Shown in pieces: positions 1 to 9,587 of a DNA stretch of 42,482 bases (position 1 is its first letter; the number at the start of each line of letters is the position of its first letter). The stretch comes from Desulfurobacteriaceae bacterium (lineage in GTDB: Bacteria > Aquificota > Aquificia > Desulfurobacteriales > Desulfurobacteriaceae). The translations under genes were made by a program, and so were the position numbers. The notes under the pieces were generated by a model. It did not search any database. It was given only the letters and a program-made list of their open reading frames with translations, and was not told the DNA's origin. The stretch spans positions 1 through 42,482 of the forward strand of contig JALTBO010000019.1 of NCBI GenBank assembly GCA_027075275.1, written 5' to 3'.

Positions 1-1330
1 AAGCATCATCGCTCCTGCTTCCGTAAGCTCCTCCAAAACAGACGTGGGAACCGGAAACCTGTTCAGGGTCGGTTGAACTGTCAGCATCAGTATCACATAG
101 GCCTTTAGCGTAACTATCTCCATTAGAGGGAGCGTTTACATAGGTCTGCTCTGCCCATACATCACCCTGAGTATACCCGCTGTTTAACCCTTCTACAGGA
201 GAAACTGTTTTTGAATCAACAACGACGTAGTAATCGTCGGTATTAAGGTTAGCAAAGTAGTAGTAACCGTTGCTGTCAGTTGTTGTTTCAGCCTTTAAAT
301 CTCCTCCCTTTGAAAACAGTCTTACCTTAACACCTTCAACAGGCTTTTTATCGTCCATATTTCCGTCACCGTTGGGATCCTCATAAACGTGACCTGCAAA
401 CCCTGTAACCTTTAAATCATAGATGGCAAGAGCAGACACAATAACAAGATCCTGTCCCGTAGAGAAAGCCCAGTTGAGTGAAGTATCTCCAGGATTAACG
501 TACTGAGAAGCATCAACAGAGTCTATATCAACACCGTAGGTATCATCCTTAGGAATGGCCGTTGAATTGGAGTCAAACAGGTTCGTTCCTGCAGCATGAC
601 CGTTAATTTCAAGCTCCTCATTATTGTTAAGATCCGGGTCACCCTCCCATACAACGCTCAAAACCTTTAAACTTGGATTGTCAGCTGCAATAAACCCGGT
701 AAGATCTTTGGAAAACGAATTATTATGGACAATCTTAAACCCCTCATAAAGATGAATAAACTTCATATCCGATGAATTTGATTCTTTATAAATAACAATT
801 AAAGACCATCCACCAAGAACCGTGCAGTAGTTTTTCCAGGGACTTCCGGTATTTATCGTTAAATCTGTAAGGGTATACGTTCCAGAACCGTAAGATTTGA
901 CAAGATCTGTAACGTCTGCGTAACAGCCGTAGAAAGAAAGGCCATCAATGCCAGAGTATTCTGATAGGTGGCAGTTGGAAGAAGGAGCTGTTATCTGATT
1001 TCCGTTAAGGGTTACTGTGTCGTCTATTTTGCTATCTGAAGCTGCCCAGAAGAGGAAAGCCTTTTCAACTTGAGCACCGGTGGGGAGACTAAGCTGAGCA
1101 GTAGAAGAGTCGGTAACAGCTGTACAGTCCTCATCGTTAGATTTAGTTCTGAAAGTACCTCCTGTAGCAACAAGTTCAAAAGGTCCAGAAATACTGTATA
1201 TAGAGGTCAAATCATCTCCGTCATTATTATCACTGTCTGCCAGAGAAACAGAGGAAAAGAGGGAAAGGGAAAATAGAGTCAAAACTAAGGAAATTAACCC
1301 TATTTTAAAGAGATCTCTTATATTCAACAT
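1..1330 (-). CDS. Exported DUF3344/SdrD-like surface protein (partial, runs off left edge)
   Basis: About 443 N-terminal residues are visible; the gene continues beyond base 1. The ATG at 1328-1330 opens a clear Sec signal peptide (MLNIRDLFKIG, then a Leu/Ser-rich core, cut near SLA-DSDNND). Residues about 60-260 have the look of a DUF3344-type beta domain: TGAQVEKAFLFWAAS, a tVtLNGN stretch, YADVTDLV, and GGWSLIVIYKES. Around residues 310-380 lies a Cna-B/SdrD-like unit, FAGHVYEDPNGDGNMDD followed by DSNGYYYFANL, with a calcium-loop DxNxDGxxD pattern. It is the last visible gene of the minus-strand surface cluster and its start overlaps the preceding small gene by 26 nt, so translation is probably coupled. 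Role: exported surface or adhesion-type protein (inferred); the C-terminal anchoring part is not visible. Confidence 0.8.
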   Translation of the reverse strand, partial: MLNIRDLFKIGLISLVLTLFSLSLFSSVSLADSDNNDGDDLTSIYSISGPFELVATGGTFRTKSNDEDCTAVTDSSTAQLSLPTGAQVEKAFLFWAASDSKIDDTVTLNGNQITAPSSNCHLSEYSGIDGLSFYGCYADVTDLVKSYGSGTYTLTDLTINTGSPWKNYCTVLGGWSLIVIYKESNSSDMKFIHLYEGFKIVHNNSFSKDLTGFIAADNPSLKVLSVVWEGDPDLNNNEELEINGHAAGTNLFDSNSTAIPKDDTYGVDIDSVDASQYVNPGDTSLNWAFSTGQDLVIVSALAIYDLKVTGFAGHVYEDPNGDGNMDDKKPVEGVKVRLFSKGGDLKAETTTDSNGYYYFANLNTDDYYVVVDSKTVSPVEGLNSGYTQGDVWAEQTYVNAPSNGDSYAKGLCDTDADSSTDPEQVSGSHVCFGGAYGSRSDDA

Positions 1331-1706
1331 GCGGTCTCCCCTCATTATACTTACCTTGCTTTCCAATTCTTACTGTAAATTCGTATAATTTCTCGGAATT
1401 TTTACCTTTAAAGTAGAATCTAACCTTGAAAGGTGGGATTCCTTTAAGAAGTATCTCCTTCTTTTTTCCATAATGCCACTCTTTTCCACCCGGGAAAATC
1501 ACATGAACACCTCACGGTTTATAAACACTCTGAAATATCAAAGGTTCTTTCAAATCATTTACCAGAGTAATTTTCACTCTCGCTCTACCTGGGAAAGGGT
1601 ACTTAACAGAAAGACTTCTTTTTGATAAAGGAAATCCTGCTGCACTAAAACTTACAATAAGGCACAGAAAAAAGGTAAAAAGTATCTCTTTAATCTTAAT
1701 CCGCAT
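1305..1706 (-). pseudogene. Small secreted protein interrupted by one in-frame TGA
   Basis: The ATG at 1704-1706 (MRIKIKEILFTFFLCL) begins a signal peptide ending near FSAAG, followed by about 40 residues that stop at TGA 1512-1514 after VYKP. The same frame stays open after that stop (GVHVIFPGGKEWHYGKKK) to 1305, giving about 130 codons in all. The two parts read as one small beta-rich domain, so this may be a nonsense-mutated gene. Alternatives: two separate genes, because GAGGTG sits just before a GTG at 1500-1502 that could restart translation; a sequencing error; or recoding. The start overlaps the end of the 1331-aa gene by 11 nt, and the end overlaps the next surface gene by 26 nt, so it belongs to the surface operon. 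I do not recognise the family. Confidence 0.55.
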
Positions 1707-4700
1707 AGCGGGTTCTCCTACTGAGAAGTCTATCCAGCTTTTTAAAGGTGTTCTCGTCAAACTTTACTCTGAACTTCATATAGAAACCTTTAGCCCAGTA
1801 GTTAGCATCTTCAAAGTCCCTATCGTAAAAACCTGAAAAGTTGTAACCTACAGAAACCCAGAAGTTCTCTATTACTCTCACTCCAACTTCCGGTCCCCAG
1901 CTCAGAAGGTAGCTGTTTGTATTAATGTTTCTCATAATCCCAGCGTGAAAGTTTACGTCAAACCTGTCGGTTAAGTCGTAAGTAACCCTTCCCCTTAAAA
2001 GGTCGGTAAATGAAGTTCCCACAGATTTAACATCTTCGTACTTCAGAGCATACTCACCCATAAAGGTGAGCCTATAGGTCGGCTGATAGTTAACGTGCGT
2101 GGAGAGAATAGCTTTCTTTGTTACTTCGTCTCTGTCTGAAAGTTTCAACCTGAGTTTCAGGAGCCAGTTGAGTTTGTCGTTCATCAAAGGTCTCCTGGCA
2201 AGACCGAAAAGGAGGTCGTGTTCTTTGTAGGAGGAGATGAAGAAACGGTCCCTTAAGAATAGGGTGTAGTCTTTACCTACCTTAAAGATACCTCCAACCC
2301 TGAGGAGATGTTCCGTCTTTACGTTGCCAAACCTTATCTCGTAGTCACCCGACAGGAGATACTTCTCATCCTGCCTGTAAATGCCCCTGAACCTTAAAGC
2401 GGTGTAGTCGGAGCTCCCCTCACCCCTGTAAGTGTGAACGTTCTCTCCACCCAGGTCAAAGGAAACCTTATCGCTGTACTTAAACGTCCTGTTCAGCCCA
2501 AGGTGGGACTGAACCCTCCAGCCAGAAGCGGAATCGTCAAGGGTGTATTTAGAATATGCCGTTGTGTTCTTATCAAGCTTTGAGTTGAGGCCGAAGGTTG
2601 TAAGGCTCTCGTCTCTGTCTTCAAGTTCTCTGTATTCCGACTGAAGGTAGGCAGTAAGATTAGGACTTAAACGGTAAGAAACTTTGCCAACGGTTCTATT
2701 AGGATAGTAGGTAGAGTTGTTTCTGCCCGAAAAGGACTGTTCGCGCCTTAAAGAGAGGGACAGTTTATCGGTTACGTTCCAGTGGAGTTCTCCAATTCCC
2801 TGAAGGTAGGAGTCGGTCCCATCAACTCTCTCCTCTTTATTCCACCTTAAACCAGCCCCAAGGGAAAGCTTATTAGTAAAAAGATACGTTCCCCTCAGAT
2901 CTGTTTCTTTCCGGTCTATATCTTCTCTGCTTTCAACAGTTCCTGAGGAAGAAAGCCTGAATTTCTTCCAATCCTTTGAAAACTGGTAACCATAAGTCCT
3001 GTAGGCCTCCTCAACCGTATCGGAAGACGGGTTCTGGAAACCGTCTGTAACCTTTTTGAAAAAGACTTTTCCTGAGATTCCCGATGAACTGTAGCTGGCC
3101 TCAACTCTGTAGGCCTTCCCCGACGTAGAAGTAAAATTCTCACTTTCAAACCCAAAAGACTTAGAATACTCACCCAAAAACTTCAGAGGACCGTTACTGT
3201 AGTAGAAATCAGTTCCAAGGAGCTCTCTATTCCTGACCGGGTGTTCCTCCCTAACAGAAAAAAGGCCAAACCTTACACCTTTTATCCACTTCTCAGCCCT
3301 TAAACCGTAGAAATACTCCTCTTTAGGAAGGGATGTTGTCTCATACCTAACAACCAAATATTCAGGGTTAAGGTTATCGTCAAACTGAGGTAACGGCTCC
3401 TTTAGAACAATAAAACCTTCTGTATAGTTAATTTCATAATCAGTAAATCTGTTTAACTCCCTTCTGCTGAGGACAACTTGAGGGTTATACCTGTCCCTTA
3501 CCTCTATCCATACCTTTTCTGAGAAGGGCTCTATGGAACCTTTTACAAAGAAGGGACCTGAAGTTCCTTTTCCTTCAAACTCCTCCCTAACAATATCTTG
3601 ATCGTTCTTAGTTATAAAACCTCTTAACCTATAATTTCTTTTCTTTTCAAGATTTAGAAAAATTCCGTTGAATGTTCTATCGTACCTGTTATAGTCAAAC
3701 TCGCTTCCGAAATCGGTTCTGAAATCACCAAAAAGTCCGTAAGAGAGACCCTTTTCTATCCTCAGGAAAAGATGCCTTCTACTCTTAGCTTCAAAATACT
3801 GTTCTGAATCGTCTCCATAAACCGGGTAAAACTCACCCTCTTCTGTAGAGGGAACGTTCTGACGGAGAAGAACGTCTTCAGGTCTTTTGGTATCGTAGCG
3901 GAGAGTAACCACGTAATCCTTTAAACTGCCTTTTGCAAAAACAGCCCCCCTACCCCTTGCGTGAGTTCCACTCCTTGAATGGTCAAAAGGCATATCCTCC
4001 AACTTTGGAGGTGAGTTATGGGTGGAGGAAACTCCCAAATCTCCTTCAAGTTCTCCAACAACTATCCAGGGTCTCTTTTCAGGATAGAACTGGAGAGTAA
4101 ACTCTCTGCTGATTTCACCGTAAGTTACGGTAATTTTCCTTTCCTCAAGGCTCTTTGCCGGAGAAAGTTTCAAAACTGCCCGGCCGTTAATTAGCTGAAC
4201 TCGCAAAGGATGGTCCTGAAACTTTTCAAATCTTCCCGTTGAGTAGTCAAAAACGTCACCTTTATCAACCGTTACGGTAATGTAACTGTTCTCCTTTGCA
4301 GGATTCCCATCTTTATCGTAAGCTTCTACAACGACGTAAGCATAACTTCTGCCATCTGCAACCGGTTTTTCTGGAAAAACTTTGAATTTAAAATCTGAAA
4401 TATCGGAAGAAACTATAATTTTTTTCTTATCAACGATTTTCCCATCAACAATTAACTCCAGCTCGTTAGACCCTTTCTTAAGAGGAACTCCGTAGTATTT
4501 GAGAAGGAGAAGCTGACGGGCTCTATCCACTCCCTTTTCAGCCCTGAATTTCCGGGGAATTCTCTTTCCGTTAAGAAGAATCTGGTATCTGCTGTTGAGA
4601 GGAACCGATACGTAAATCTCTGTAGCCGGCTGGGGAAGGACTACATCAGAGGAGGGAAAGAGGATAGATGCTCTATTAACTTTCTTTTCACTGTTACTTT

Positions 4701-5691
4701 TTGAAACAGAATTAGAACTATTTATCTCTTTTAATACACGATTTGTAAATTTGCTGTTTTTACCAAAAGAGAGAAGGCTTCCGTTTTCTGTCTTTACAGA
4801 GATAACAGAATTTACAGTTTTTACCTCTTCAGGAGAGGTAAAACGGAGCTCCAGCTCAAAACCACCGTTCGGCTTTAAAGAACCTACAGGTATAAAGAGG
4901 AGTTCTCCCCTCCTTTCCGGAATAACAGGTTTACCGTTGATAAGAGGAGTTCCGGCAACGATCCTTGCTTTCGGCGGGAGCTCCACCACAACCTTTACAT
5001 CTTTCAAACCCACTGGGTAGAGGCCTTTAACCGTCAACGAGTAAGTTGTAAGGTATCCTTTGAGAAAAGGAACAGATTTAACGGAAGAACTAAAGGGAGA
5101 AACTCGCTTCTTAATCACCTCCGGGGCAAAAGCTTTTACGTTTACTTCAGCCCGCCTGTTCTGAAGCGTTCCGGGGTAAGATGAAGTAACGTTCTTTACC
5201 TTAGGTTCTAAAGCACCGTGACCCTCAACCTGAAATACCACTTCAGGCTTCTGGAAAAGCTCACACCTGAAACCCTTTCCAGAGCTTACCTTTATAGGTT
5301 CGTCATCTAAACTGTTTGTTTTAGCAACTGTAAAACTTCCAGCCTTTTCTGTTCTGCTTACAACTTTTGAGGGATCGGTTTTTACTAACCTGTAACCTTC
5401 AATTCCACCCTTTTTAAGGAGTTCCCTTTCGGCCTTAGTTAGAACCCTATTCTTCTTGAGAAAAACCCTTACAGAGAGTTCTCCGTTTTCCTTCTTATAA
5501 AGGAAAGCCTTCGCTTTCAGGCTCTCCGGCAGAGAATCATAGTAAGAACGGGCAATCTCCTCGTTTGATGTCGACACAAGCTCAACACTATAAAAGTGAG
5601 AAACTTCCCTTGCTTGAGCCTGAGAAGAAACCCCGCCGGCAACAACAGAAGCAAATAGAAGGAACCCCTTTAATTCCCCCTTTCTTACCAT
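1696..5691 (-). CDS. Outer-membrane beta-barrel surface protein with SPOR-like and OmpA-tail segments
   Basis: 1331 aa with a Sec signal peptide (MVRKGELKGF to SQAQA-REV). Residues about 33-107 resemble a SPOR-type fold (FYSVELVSTSNEEIA, then GGIEGYRLVKTD). Residues 152-185 carry VEGHGALEPKVKNVT and LQNRRAEVNV, which match the C-terminal part of OmpA-like peptidoglycan-binding domains (GYG...P...N.T...NRRVE). Residues about 210-310 are a DUF11-type unit (SLTVKGLYPVGLKDVKVVVE) and about 440-540 an Ig-like unit. From about residue 560 on, alternating aromatic/polar strands and the VYGDDSEQYFEAKS and LFGDFRTDFG motifs suggest a large outer-membrane barrel. The gene starts 4 nt after the 1275-aa gene, in the same frame after TAA, with AAGGA in the gap as ribosome site. 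It is probably the membrane-embedded partner of the surface proteins encoded upstream. Confidence 0.8.
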   Translation of the reverse strand: MVRKGELKGFLLFASVVAGGVSSQAQAREVSHFYSVELVSTSNEEIARSYYDSLPESLKAKAFLYKKENGELSVRVFLKKNRVLTKAERELLKKGGIEGYRLVKTDPSKVVSRTEKAGSFTVAKTNSLDDEPIKVSSGKGFRCELFQKPEVVFQVEGHGALEPKVKNVTSSYPGTLQNRRAEVNVKAFAPEVIKKRVSPFSSSVKSVPFLKGYLTTYSLTVKGLYPVGLKDVKVVVELPPKARIVAGTPLINGKPVIPERRGELLFIPVGSLKPNGGFELELRFTSPEEVKTVNSVISVKTENGSLLSFGKNSKFTNRVLKEINSSNSVSKSNSEKKVNRASILFPSSDVVLPQPATEIYVSVPLNSRYQILLNGKRIPRKFRAEKGVDRARQLLLLKYYGVPLKKGSNELELIVDGKIVDKKKIIVSSDISDFKFKVFPEKPVADGRSYAYVVVEAYDKDGNPAKENSYITVTVDKGDVFDYSTGRFEKFQDHPLRVQLINGRAVLKLSPAKSLEERKITVTYGEISREFTLQFYPEKRPWIVVGELEGDLGVSSTHNSPPKLEDMPFDHSRSGTHARGRGAVFAKGSLKDYVVTLRYDTKRPEDVLLRQNVPSTEEGEFYPVYGDDSEQYFEAKSRRHLFLRIEKGLSYGLFGDFRTDFGSEFDYNRYDRTFNGIFLNLEKKRNYRLRGFITKNDQDIVREEFEGKGTSGPFFVKGSIEPFSEKVWIEVRDRYNPQVVLSRRELNRFTDYEINYTEGFIVLKEPLPQFDDNLNPEYLVVRYETTSLPKEEYFYGLRAEKWIKGVRFGLFSVREEHPVRNRELLGTDFYYSNGPLKFLGEYSKSFGFESENFTSTSGKAYRVEASYSSSGISGKVFFKKVTDGFQNPSSDTVEEAYRTYGYQFSKDWKKFRLSSSGTVESREDIDRKETDLRGTYLFTNKLSLGAGLRWNKEERVDGTDSYLQGIGELHWNVTDKLSLSLRREQSFSGRNNSTYYPNRTVGKVSYRLSPNLTAYLQSEYRELEDRDESLTTFGLNSKLDKNTTAYSKYTLDDSASGWRVQSHLGLNRTFKYSDKVSFDLGGENVHTYRGEGSSDYTALRFRGIYRQDEKYLLSGDYEIRFGNVKTEHLLRVGGIFKVGKDYTLFLRDRFFISSYKEHDLLFGLARRPLMNDKLNWLLKLRLKLSDRDEVTKKAILSTHVNYQPTYRLTFMGEYALKYEDVKSVGTSFTDLLRGRVTYDLTDRFDVNFHAGIMRNINTNSYLLSWGPEVGVRVIENFWVSVGYNFSGFYDRDFEDANYWAKGFYMKFRVKFDENTFKKLDRLLSRRTRYAD

Positions 5692-5694
5692 TCC

Positions 5695-8600
5695 TTAATC
5701 CTTAAAGTCAATTTTTACTTTTCTGGTATCAATTAAAAGTTCTCTCAAATAGTGCTCTACTGCTTTAGCACGCTTTAAAGAAAGCTGTCTGTTATTTCGG
5801 TAACGTCTGTTAGCCTTACTTACCCCAACACTATCAGTATGACCCACAATCTTTACGAAAACCTGCTTATAGTCGTTCTTCCTGAGGAAATCGGCAAGCG
5901 CCTGCAGAGACTTTTTCGCATCAGCAGAGAGCTCGTAACTTCCAAAATCAAAGTAAACTGTTATTACATAAGTTTTTGGAGATTTAACGGAGAAGATAAC
6001 AGGAATAGAAGCGGAAACCTCCTTAGAAGTTCCTTCATAAGGTTTCAGACTGTAGTAAACAACCGATTTAACCCCAACATCTTTAGAAACAGGTTTTGAA
6101 AGCCAGGTAAGGCAAACCGACTCGCCCGGTTCAACAATAGGCAGACTCCAGCTAAAGGAGCTCCCGCTTACTTCCGGATTTTTAAAGGGAGCTCCATTCA
6201 GCTTAACAGTTCCTTCTTCCGGAACAAAGGGAGAAGACTCTACAAACCTTACCTCATATAGAGGAGATTTAACTCCGTTCTTTAAACAGAAACAGTGCTT
6301 CAACATCAGAGTTTGATCTCTGGGATCAACTAGAACAGCAGCTATCCCCCTCTTTGCTTCAAGATTACCTGAAGAAACTTTTTCAGTTTCAACAGAGGAC
6401 TTTAATTTTGCAGGAAGAGGTATAAGTCTGAAGTTGGCCTTAAAGAGTTCCCCCGGGAAAAGATCAACAAACAGAGAACCTGGGTCTCCGGCGTTCCTGT
6501 TACCGGTGACCGCTAAAACTGTGTTGGCAGGAATGGTAGTTCTATCAACCTTTAGAACGTGGGTCCCCGGTCTAACATTATCAAAATGGTATTTCCCTTC
6601 AGAATCCGTAACTACAAACCGCCCATCTTCCATATAGATCTTTACGCCACCAACTCCCGGCTCTCCATTATCCAGAACTCCATTTCTGTTGTTATCAAGA
6701 AAAACCCTGCCCAATATGTAACCTTTACTTGTAAAAACACCGGGAATAACTCTGACATAGGCATAAGCTTCATTTGAAGAAATCGGAACTTCCCCTTTTG
6801 GGTCTATCCAGCCGGAGGCTCTGGCCCTATTCTTTTGCTGTCCCTCCTTCGCCCCCGGCGTAACATACGTGTAGAAAGTTATCTCTTTTGTATCACCAGC
6901 AGTTAACTTCCCAAGATTCCAGACAAGCAGAGAGCCGGAGGAGGAAACAGAAGGGTCTTTAGACCTGTTCTCATTAACTTCTGTCGTTCCACCTTTATAT
7001 CTGAAACCGCGAGGTAGAAAGTCATAAACTTTTACACCAAACAGATCAAAGTTGTTAGGGTTCTTTACCTCTATAGTCCACTTCACAAGCTCCCCGTAGT
7101 AAACAGTAAAAGAAGAGACAGACTTCCTAACTTCTATCTGTCTAAGCCCTTTAGGAACAAGAGGTATCCTCAGTGCAACAGCTCCGGGAAAGGAGTAGTC
7201 TACGTAGAACTTTTCTCCCGTATAGGGCTTTCCACTGTAAGGAGACCAGACTAAAGAATTTTTAAGGTTGACAGGAGTGTACTTATCTTTCAAATCTTTA
7301 TCGGCAGCAGGATAGTTGCAGCTGTAATCAACAGTTATAAAGTACCATCCAACATCTAAATCTGTAAAATTCGCTATCTGAAAAACAAAAGCTCCATCGT
7401 CAAGCCCTACCGGTTTTCCGTTAACATCCGTAGGTCCAGAAACCTGTGGATTCTCCTGCCTTGTTGTCCCATCTGGATAAAAGTCAAGCTTTGCAGGGTC
7501 TACAGGAACATAAGAGGAACAGGAACCATCGGAACATCTGTAGAAGTGAACACACGCCCCATTTATCTTTTTCCCTGTAATGGCATCATAGACGTACCCT
7601 GCAGGATCTATTGGAAGCCGTAAAATCCTTGCTCCACTACTGTTTACAGTAACTTTTATAACTGCAGCTCTATCTGAACAGCTCACTCTTTTCATCTGCC
7701 AGTTCCAGCAAGCAGAATCTCCCGGTTTACCAACAGAATTCAGAAAATCCTTTCTGAACGGTGGAGACAGAAAGTAAAGGAAACCGTTCTTTTCCTTTTT
7801 TACAGTCAACCTGTAGATATAACCGTCTCTCATCCAGGAGTAGAGAGAATTGGGAACTCCTGAACTATCAAGGGAAACACTTCCTGAACTATCAGTCATA
7901 AAGAGTTTTTTCCTTACTAACTTTCCATCAGGAGTATACTCATAAGCCACAACCTGCTGGTTCCCTGCAACCTGCTCAGACAAACCGCCAACAGAAATAA
8001 CTTTTGTTTTCACAATAACTTTAGTTTTTTCAACACTTTCAGCCTTATCATACGTGTAGTCGTAAACACCTGGATTGAGAGAAGAAATCCCCTTAATAGC
8101 TACTAAAAAGGAATTTTTGTCGTAATCGGAAGGAATAAAAACTTTTGTATAGAAAATTTTTCTTCCTCCCGGTGGAATCTGACCAACATCTGGAAGTCCA
8201 TCTCCGTCGGAATCCGTCAAAACCCGACCTTCAGAATCGTAGAACTTAACGGTAAGTCCAGAAAGGTTTTGAGAAAGAGAAGTATCAATCGTTAAATTAA
8301 CAACATCAGGTCTATTCCCCAAATTCCACACTTCATTTTCAAACACCACCCAATCACCAGTGGAAATACCCTTAATCAGCATTAAATCATCTGGATCGTC
8401 TGGCTTACCGCTTCCCGAGTAACTGGTAGCATCATCGGTATCGTCAACAATAATCCTAACAAGAGGTTCCACATTAACAACAGCGGTATTAGACTCAACA
8501 ATTTCTCTCTTTCCTCCAGAAGTATAAACACCATAAACTCTGTTTTTTAAAACAGTTCCACCAAAAGAAGGACTTAAATAACCCTCAACGGTAAACGTTC

Positions 8601-9522
8601 CAAACTGTGAAGCTGAAAGCTGAGAATCTTCCTTAGACAGAAGACCAACGTACTTCAGCTTTCCGGAAATTGAATCGGGATCTTTCTTCCAGTAAGAATC
8701 CCCCGTCCCCTTATAAATAACAGTCCAGTTAAACAGGTTGGTATATGCCCTTTTAAAAACGAAACCGTCCGGTAGTTCATCGTAAATAAGGATTCCTGTC
8801 CTTTCCTCAGGGGAACCGTCGTTATTAAAATCGGTAAAAATCTTCGCCCCGTTTATACTTTTATCACCAGCATTTTCAAATTTTAAAGAGTAAGAAAGCT
8901 TATCTCCCGGCTTAACCTTAGATGAACTGGGTGATTTTTCTATTCTTAAGTAACCCTCTCTCAAAACTTTAACGATGTAGATATTGTCGGAATCTACTTT
9001 CGTTTTATCTCCTAAAGATATACCTACTACCTGTACATCTATTTCTCCATTTGAAATATCTGAAGGAACCTTACCTTTTAAAACGAGTGAAATAACTTGT
9101 CCCGGCTGTAAAAAGTCTGTTTGGGAAATGGGAACTTCACCGGTATCAACCTTTCCATTACCATTTTCATCATAAAATACCTGTAGATCAGTGAGATTCC
9201 CGTTATCACCTACAAGATTTTCCGCCGAGATGACAAAACGGTCCTTCCCGTTACCGGTATTCTCTAAAAGGAAAGGAATTTCAACAAAACTCCCCGGAGA
9301 TGAATCGGCTTCCAAGCTGTTGGGCTCAACTAGGACTCCGTAAACCTGAGCAACCACAGTCTCAACTGTATTGGAGACTTGAGTGTAGCTGTTCCCTTCA
9401 GGCGAAACATAAGTACAGAGAGCGGTATTTGAGATAACAGTTCCGCTTTTTGAAAGCCCCCAGCTGTTAGCCGTAAGAAACCCCAGAAAGACAAGCCAGA
9501 CAAAAAGGAACCTCTTAATCAC
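5695..9522 (-). CDS. Large exported DUF11/SdrD-repeat protein with incomplete C-terminal OmpA domain
   Basis: 1275 aa from a GTG at 9520-9522 (GGAG 6 nt upstream). Signal peptide MIKRFLFVWLVFLGFLTA. The N-terminal unit SGTVISNTALCTYVSPEGN is shared with the 999-aa neighbour (AGTVISNAATAVYMDEDNN), which shows common ancestry. DUF11-type repeats follow (YSLKFENAGDKSINGAKI; WTIEVKNPNNFDLFGVKVYD near 800). An SdrD/Cna-B unit lies near 930-1000 (GRVFLDNNRNGVLDNGEPG, GKYHFDNVRPG). Residues 1185-1275 are OmpA-like (VYFDFGSYELSADAKKSL, VGHTDSVG, LSLKRAKAVEHYL) but the protein stops at KIDFKD, before the usual final NRRVE segment. That segment appears in the next gene. Loops such as DENGNGKVDTGE suggest calcium binding. 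Probably a surface or periplasmic protein anchored to peptidoglycan. Confidence 0.8.
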   Translation of the reverse strand: MIKRFLFVWLVFLGFLTANSWGLSKSGTVISNTALCTYVSPEGNSYTQVSNTVETVVAQVYGVLVEPNSLEADSSPGSFVEIPFLLENTGNGKDRFVISAENLVGDNGNLTDLQVFYDENGNGKVDTGEVPISQTDFLQPGQVISLVLKGKVPSDISNGEIDVQVVGISLGDKTKVDSDNIYIVKVLREGYLRIEKSPSSSKVKPGDKLSYSLKFENAGDKSINGAKIFTDFNNDGSPEERTGILIYDELPDGFVFKRAYTNLFNWTVIYKGTGDSYWKKDPDSISGKLKYVGLLSKEDSQLSASQFGTFTVEGYLSPSFGGTVLKNRVYGVYTSGGKREIVESNTAVVNVEPLVRIIVDDTDDATSYSGSGKPDDPDDLMLIKGISTGDWVVFENEVWNLGNRPDVVNLTIDTSLSQNLSGLTVKFYDSEGRVLTDSDGDGLPDVGQIPPGGRKIFYTKVFIPSDYDKNSFLVAIKGISSLNPGVYDYTYDKAESVEKTKVIVKTKVISVGGLSEQVAGNQQVVAYEYTPDGKLVRKKLFMTDSSGSVSLDSSGVPNSLYSWMRDGYIYRLTVKKEKNGFLYFLSPPFRKDFLNSVGKPGDSACWNWQMKRVSCSDRAAVIKVTVNSSGARILRLPIDPAGYVYDAITGKKINGACVHFYRCSDGSCSSYVPVDPAKLDFYPDGTTRQENPQVSGPTDVNGKPVGLDDGAFVFQIANFTDLDVGWYFITVDYSCNYPAADKDLKDKYTPVNLKNSLVWSPYSGKPYTGEKFYVDYSFPGAVALRIPLVPKGLRQIEVRKSVSSFTVYYGELVKWTIEVKNPNNFDLFGVKVYDFLPRGFRYKGGTTEVNENRSKDPSVSSSGSLLVWNLGKLTAGDTKEITFYTYVTPGAKEGQQKNRARASGWIDPKGEVPISSNEAYAYVRVIPGVFTSKGYILGRVFLDNNRNGVLDNGEPGVGGVKIYMEDGRFVVTDSEGKYHFDNVRPGTHVLKVDRTTIPANTVLAVTGNRNAGDPGSLFVDLFPGELFKANFRLIPLPAKLKSSVETEKVSSGNLEAKRGIAAVLVDPRDQTLMLKHCFCLKNGVKSPLYEVRFVESSPFVPEEGTVKLNGAPFKNPEVSGSSFSWSLPIVEPGESVCLTWLSKPVSKDVGVKSVVYYSLKPYEGTSKEVSASIPVIFSVKSPKTYVITVYFDFGSYELSADAKKSLQALADFLRKNDYKQVFVKIVGHTDSVGVSKANRRYRNNRQLSLKRAKAVEHYLRELLIDTRKVKIDFKD

Positions 9523-9540
9523 CGCTTACTCCAGTAGTTA

Positions 9541-9566
9541 TTAAAAGGGGGGAGAGCCCCCCCAAA
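9541..9566 (-). terminator. Hairpin terminator/attenuator after the 999-aa gene
   Basis: Read on the minus strand, a G-run and a C-run form a strong hairpin (GGGGGG, 9558-9563, with CCCCCC, 9547-9552, around a 5-nt loop) followed directly by TTTTAATAA. It lies in the 65-nt gap after the 999-aa gene and before the 1275-aa gene. It likely ends most transcripts of the surface protein and allows limited readthrough into the downstream genes. Confidence 0.7.
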
Positions 9567-9587
9567 GTTGAGATATTTGCGGCAAAA

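Noticed and set aside
1512-1514. TGA as a firm selenocysteine codon
   Set aside because: The neighbouring residues show no redox motif, and the hairpin is short; kept only as an open possibility.
5691-5697. Readthrough of TAA to fuse the 1275-aa and 1331-aa proteins
   Set aside because: The frames agree, but the second protein has a full signal peptide and its own ribosome site, so two separate exported proteins are more likely.
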